This document shows, piece after piece, positions 61,388 through 64,000 of a stretch of DNA of 64,000 nucleotides. Source of the stretch: Leptospira sp. B5-022 (GTDB taxonomy: Bacteria; Spirochaetota; Leptospiria; Leptospirales; Leptospiraceae); the NCBI RefSeq assembly GCF_000347035.1, contig NZ_ANIJ01000006.1, positions 62,001-126,000 on the forward strand, given 5' to 3'. The position numbers were made by a program, and so were the translations under genes. How positions within the stretch are numbered: position 1 is the first letter of the stretch; each line of letters starts with the position of its first letter. The notes under the pieces are model-generated. The model had not been told where the DNA came from, searched no databases, and worked only from the letters and a program-made list of their open reading frames with translations.

Positions 61388-61869
61388 TCGGCTACCTTAA
61401 CGGATACGCTCTTTTCCAGAATACCTTCCGGGATCTTAGCGGAGATTGAAATTCTCCATTCTCCAGGGAAAGGAATTGTAAGTGCGCCCTGATATTTTCC
61501 CGGACTAGTTTCCTTTAAGGTGATGTTCTCGTTGAATTTTTCGGTCGCAGTTTTATCCAATTGTACTTGGATTTGAGCCCCTTTGATCTTTTGGACACCT
61601 TGTTTGAACTCTAACTGGATTTCTTGCTTTCCTGATCGGAAAAGATTCGGATTTTGGATCCATTCCGCATGGAAGCCGTATCCGTTTTCTACCATTTTCC
61701 TTTGAGAGAGGATAGACTGTTCGTATTTCAGCCCTTTTTCGTAATAATTAGAGTCGATAGTCGGAGTGTGCCCAGCTAAAGCTAATTTTACCGTGTAGAA
61801 AGTAGCAACAAATAATGCTAGGAATGCGATCTTGATCGCCCAAAAGGCTCTTTTTAAACTAACGTCCAT
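61384..61869 (-). CDS. ccoH: cbb3 oxidase accessory protein CcoH/FixH
   Basis: A 161-residue protein with one N-terminal transmembrane helix (about 10-30) and an extracytoplasmic beta-rich FixH domain (YYEKGLKYEQSILSQRKM, then PFPGEWRISISAKIP). CcoH stabilises the early cbb3 assembly complex. It overlaps ccoG by 11 bp and ccoI by 4 bp. Confidence 0.9.
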   Translation of the reverse strand: MDVSLKRAFWAIKIAFLALFVATFYTVKLALAGHTPTIDSNYYEKGLKYEQSILSQRKMVENGYGFHAEWIQNPNLFRSGKQEIQLEFKQGVQKIKGAQIQVQLDKTATEKFNENITLKETSPGKYQGALTIPFPGEWRISISAKIPEGILEKSVSVKVAD

Positions 61870-63226
61870 GGACTATCCTCTCCTCATTTTGTATTTTCCA
61901 TCCGGTAATTGAGACCGGAAGCAAGAACGGGATTGTTTTCGATTTAGAATATTCGAAATCTTGAATATCTATTACTTTCAATTTAATATCATGACTTCTT
62001 TTTTTTGTGTCTTGTTCGGCTATTTTGAGTTCGATGAACAGTCTGTATCTTTCTTCCGAGTTACCTTTCAATTCTACGACGGCTTCTTCCGTACCGCCGA
62101 CGAGTATTTTTCTTTCTCCCTGTAAATCCGAACTTTCTATTTCAAACTTTAAGGTCCTATCCTTAGGAGTCAGATTTTGCATTTGTACTTCGTAAAAATT
62201 TCTTACCACGCCGTTTTGGACCATCATCGGTTGAATATTTCTATCCGGTATAACCGACAGATAGAGCGGGACCCGGCTGGATAATAGGATCCCGATTGCC
62301 GAAATTGTAAACATTAAGGAAAGTGCATAGACAACGGTTCTGGGTCGGATCCAGCGGATAGGGGACCCTTTTTGGGAAATTTGATTTTCCGACCAGTAAC
62401 CGATCAAGGTTTTCTTGTTTTCCTTTTCCATTTGTTTTGTACAGGCGTCGGAACATTTTCCGCAAGCGATACACCAAGGATTTGCTCCTTCCCTGATATC
62501 GATTCCAGTGGGACAAACTACGAGGCACATATTACAAGCTGTGCAGTCTCCGATCTTTGTTTGTCCCTTTCTTCTGGGTTCTCCCCTGGAGTAATCATAA
62601 GTGATATTAACAGAATGATTATCCATCATTACCGTTTGGAAACGAGCATACGGACAGGCATACTTACAAAATTGTTCCCGTATAAATGCGATATCCGCAT
62701 ACATTGCAAAAGTAAAAAATCCCAAAAATAAAGACCAGGTGGGAAGGTTTGAATTAGGATTTTTTAAAAAACCGATCATTTGGTATGGGTCTGAAAAATA
62801 CGAGATCCAAGCGAAAGATGCTGCAAAACTAACTAAGATCCAGGTGATATGAGTTAAAACTACTAATGCAAAGTTTGCGTCTTTCTTTCCGTATTTCGAA
62901 TCTTGTATCTTTCTTCCGATCCAATCGAAAATATCGGAATAGATGGTTTGGGGACAGGCCCATCCGCACCAAACCCGACCGATCAGAGTGGTAAAAAAGA
63001 AAAGGCAAAGCCCCGAAGCGATCAGGAATAAATGGAGAAAGTAACCTTCTTGTGGAATAAAAATATGACCGAATAGAAAGAATTTTCTATCCGGTATATC
63101 CAATCGGATAACTTGAAATCCTTCCCAGCGGATCCAAGGAGTTATAAAAAAGAGAAGAACCAAAAGAACCTGGACGTAATTTCTCGCAGTTCTTATCTTT
63201 CCCTGCATTGGTCTTGAAATGATCAT
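61859..63226 (-). CDS. ccoG: cbb3 oxidase accessory ferredoxin-like protein CcoG/FixG
   Basis: A 455-residue membrane iron-sulfur protein. It has about five transmembrane helices; the GRVWCGWACPQTIY motif (about 85-98); a two-[4Fe-4S] ferredoxin domain (about 230-275; CTACNMCLVVCPTGID and CIACGKCSDAC); and a C-terminal Ig-like FixG domain. CcoG has been linked to reducing copper for cbb3 assembly. AAGGAGG precedes the ATG. It follows ccoP by 35 bases. Confidence 0.95.
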   Translation of the reverse strand: MIISRPMQGKIRTARNYVQVLLVLLFFITPWIRWEGFQVIRLDIPDRKFFLFGHIFIPQEGYFLHLFLIASGLCLFFFTTLIGRVWCGWACPQTIYSDIFDWIGRKIQDSKYGKKDANFALVVLTHITWILVSFAASFAWISYFSDPYQMIGFLKNPNSNLPTWSLFLGFFTFAMYADIAFIREQFCKYACPYARFQTVMMDNHSVNITYDYSRGEPRRKGQTKIGDCTACNMCLVVCPTGIDIREGANPWCIACGKCSDACTKQMEKENKKTLIGYWSENQISQKGSPIRWIRPRTVVYALSLMFTISAIGILLSSRVPLYLSVIPDRNIQPMMVQNGVVRNFYEVQMQNLTPKDRTLKFEIESSDLQGERKILVGGTEEAVVELKGNSEERYRLFIELKIAEQDTKKRSHDIKLKVIDIQDFEYSKSKTIPFLLPVSITGWKIQNEERIVHGR

Positions 63227-63261
63227 TGCCCCTCCTTATGATCCACTGAGACGGTTTGAGC

Positions 63262-63795
63262 TTATTTGGAAGATTTTAGCTCCGGATTTCGAGAAGCTAA
63301 CCAAGCAAGCACTTGATAAACTTTCTCGGAACCTAAGGAGTTTTCATGTGCGGGCATTGGCCCCCTGCCTAGTTTGGCTCTTTCGATGGAAATCCCCTTC
63401 ATAACAGTTTCATAAAGTTCTAGATCCGTGCTGCCGTGCAGCCATTCTTTATCCATTAGATTTGGGCCGACTAGACCTTCTCCAGTCGGTCCATGGCAAG
63501 CGACACAGTATGTCTGGAACGTTTTTTGTCCTGCATTGATCGCGTCTTGATTTCCTCTTAATGGATTGGATCCGTCTTTGGATTCTACCGCAACGTTACG
63601 ATTTGGAAATTCCTTTTCGTATTCTTGGATCTGAGAGGCGTAATAGGCGCTTGTTCCCCAATCCGAAAAAACATGGAAGTAAACCGCATAAACTCCGGCA
63701 AATAGGATACATCCTAAGAATACCCATTTCCACCATTCCGGAAGAGGATTATCAGCCTGTCTGATCCCGTCGAATTCTTTGTTTGGATCACTCAT
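63262..63795 (-). CDS. ccoP: Mono-haem cbb3 oxidase subunit CcoP
   Basis: A 177-residue protein with the CcoP N-terminus (DGIRQADNPLPEWWKWVF, the helix about 21-43) and one cytochrome c domain with C97-V-A-C-H101 and a probable axial Met in GRGPMPAHE. Standard CcoP has about 290-310 residues and two CxxCH motifs; here the second haem domain is absent without any frameshift. The protein would anchor in the inner membrane and pass electrons from one haem c to CcoO. Spacing to ccoQ is one base. Confidence 0.92.
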   Translation of the reverse strand: MSDPNKEFDGIRQADNPLPEWWKWVFLGCILFAGVYAVYFHVFSDWGTSAYYASQIQEYEKEFPNRNVAVESKDGSNPLRGNQDAINAGQKTFQTYCVACHGPTGEGLVGPNLMDKEWLHGSTDLELYETVMKGISIERAKLGRGPMPAHENSLGSEKVYQVLAWLASRNPELKSSK

Positions 63796-63796
63796 A

Positions 63797-63943
63797 TTAA
63801 TCCTCCTCCAGCATTCTGAATTTAGGTTTTTCCATTCTTTCCTTTCTGGAGCTTCTATATACGTACAGTATAATCGTAAATATAGAAAGTACCAGAATAG
63901 GGAGTCGTAATGATTTATAAATTTGTAATGTATCTAGGTCCAC
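63797..63943 (-). CDS. ccoQ: cbb3 oxidase small subunit CcoQ
   Basis: A 48-residue protein VDLDTLQIYKSLRLPILVLS... with one transmembrane helix and a basic, then acidic, tail (RSSRKERMEKPKFRMLEED), the pattern of CcoQ/FixQ. The start is GTG, with GAGG six bases upstream; the nearby ATG is out of frame and stops at once. It lies nine bases after ccoO and one base before ccoP. Confidence 0.85.
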   Translation of the reverse strand: MDLDTLQIYKSLRLPILVLSIFTIILYVYRSSRKERMEKPKFRMLEED

Positions 63944-63951
63944 ATTGCACC

Positions 63952-64000
63952 TCACTGTAAACTTTTGGACAATTCGGCGGTATCTCTTCCTAATTTAAGC
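63952..64000 (-). CDS. ccoO: C-terminus of cbb3 oxidase subunit CcoO (partial)
   Basis: The last 15 residues, LKLGRDTAELSKSLQ, followed by TGA, run off the right edge. The LGRDTA-like end and the position before ccoQ fit the mono-haem subunit CcoO. The rest of the gene, and probably ccoN, lies beyond the window. Confidence 0.75.
   Translation of the reverse strand, partial: LKLGRDTAELSKSLQ

Noticed and set aside
1..64000. CRISPR arrays, insertion sequences, tRNA or rRNA genes
   Set aside because: None was seen: the only direct repeats are the kinase units, and no transposase, cloverleaf or rRNA signature was found by reading.

Overview
The window reads as a chromosomal segment of a Leptospira-type spirochaete. 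This is inferred from gene content and protein style: loose spirochaetal lipoboxes, many two-component proteins, an anaerobic-type cobalamin operon preceded by cbtAB, and moderately AT-rich codon use. No rRNA, tRNA, CRISPR array or insertion sequence was seen. Coding density is high and most operons use 4-bp ATGA/TTGA overlaps.

Region 1 (1-4.8 kb): the N-terminus of an exported protein running off the left edge; a SoxR-like [2Fe-2S] MerR regulator divergent from an FMN-reductase/MFS-efflux pair, with two soxbox-like palindromes between them; an OsmC-family protein; a lipoprotein.

Region 2 (4.9-14.8 kb): a signalling island. A GAF/NarX-type kinase is coupled to a NarL-type regulator. It is followed by a 1739-residue soluble hybrid kinase built on near-identical 92-residue HAMP repeats, a REC-HisKA_2 kinase, a REC-only protein and a REC-PAS protein.

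Region 3 (14.8-36.2 kb, all minus strand): cobalt uptake and cobalamin synthesis. A cobalamin riboswitch precedes cbtB-cbtA, a CbiX-ferredoxin fusion, a DUF3209-like protein, a flavin reductase, cbiD, cbiC, cbiET, cbiL, cbiG, cbiH with a C-terminal extension, cbiF, cobO, cbiA, cbiZ, a CobC-like protein lacking its second catalytic His, cobU, a cobD-cobQ fusion, cbiB and an intact histidine phosphatase. A second cobalamin riboswitch precedes a TonB-dependent receptor (probable corrinoid importer). CbiD, CbiG and CbiX without CobG or CobN indicate the cobalt-early route. CbiJ/CobK, CobS, CobT and the uroporphyrinogen methyltransferase are not in the window; the flavin reductase is a candidate for the missing CbiJ step.

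Region 4 (36.2-49.3 kb): a catalase-family haem protein, a short-chain dehydrogenase, a Crp-type regulator, a PAS kinase, an alginate-export-type porin, a one-polypeptide assimilatory nitrate reductase (molybdenum, FAD/NAD and BFD-like [2Fe-2S] modules), and a 7TM-SpoIIE phosphatase-TPR protein.

Region 5 (49.4-58 kb): a TetR regulator divergent from a metallo-beta-lactamase-fold hydrolase, with two equal-spaced operator-like inverted repeats; an epimerase remnant with an internal deletion; HdeD and Hsp20 stress proteins; a LytS/LytR-type pair; a beta-CASP nuclease; a Crp-family regulator overlapping a divergent alpha/beta-hydrolase-like protein.

Region 6 (58-64 kb, minus strand): the distal part of a cbb3 oxidase operon, ccoO(partial)-ccoQ-ccoP-ccoG-ccoH-ccoI-ccoS-safE. 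Its CcoP carries only one haem c motif.
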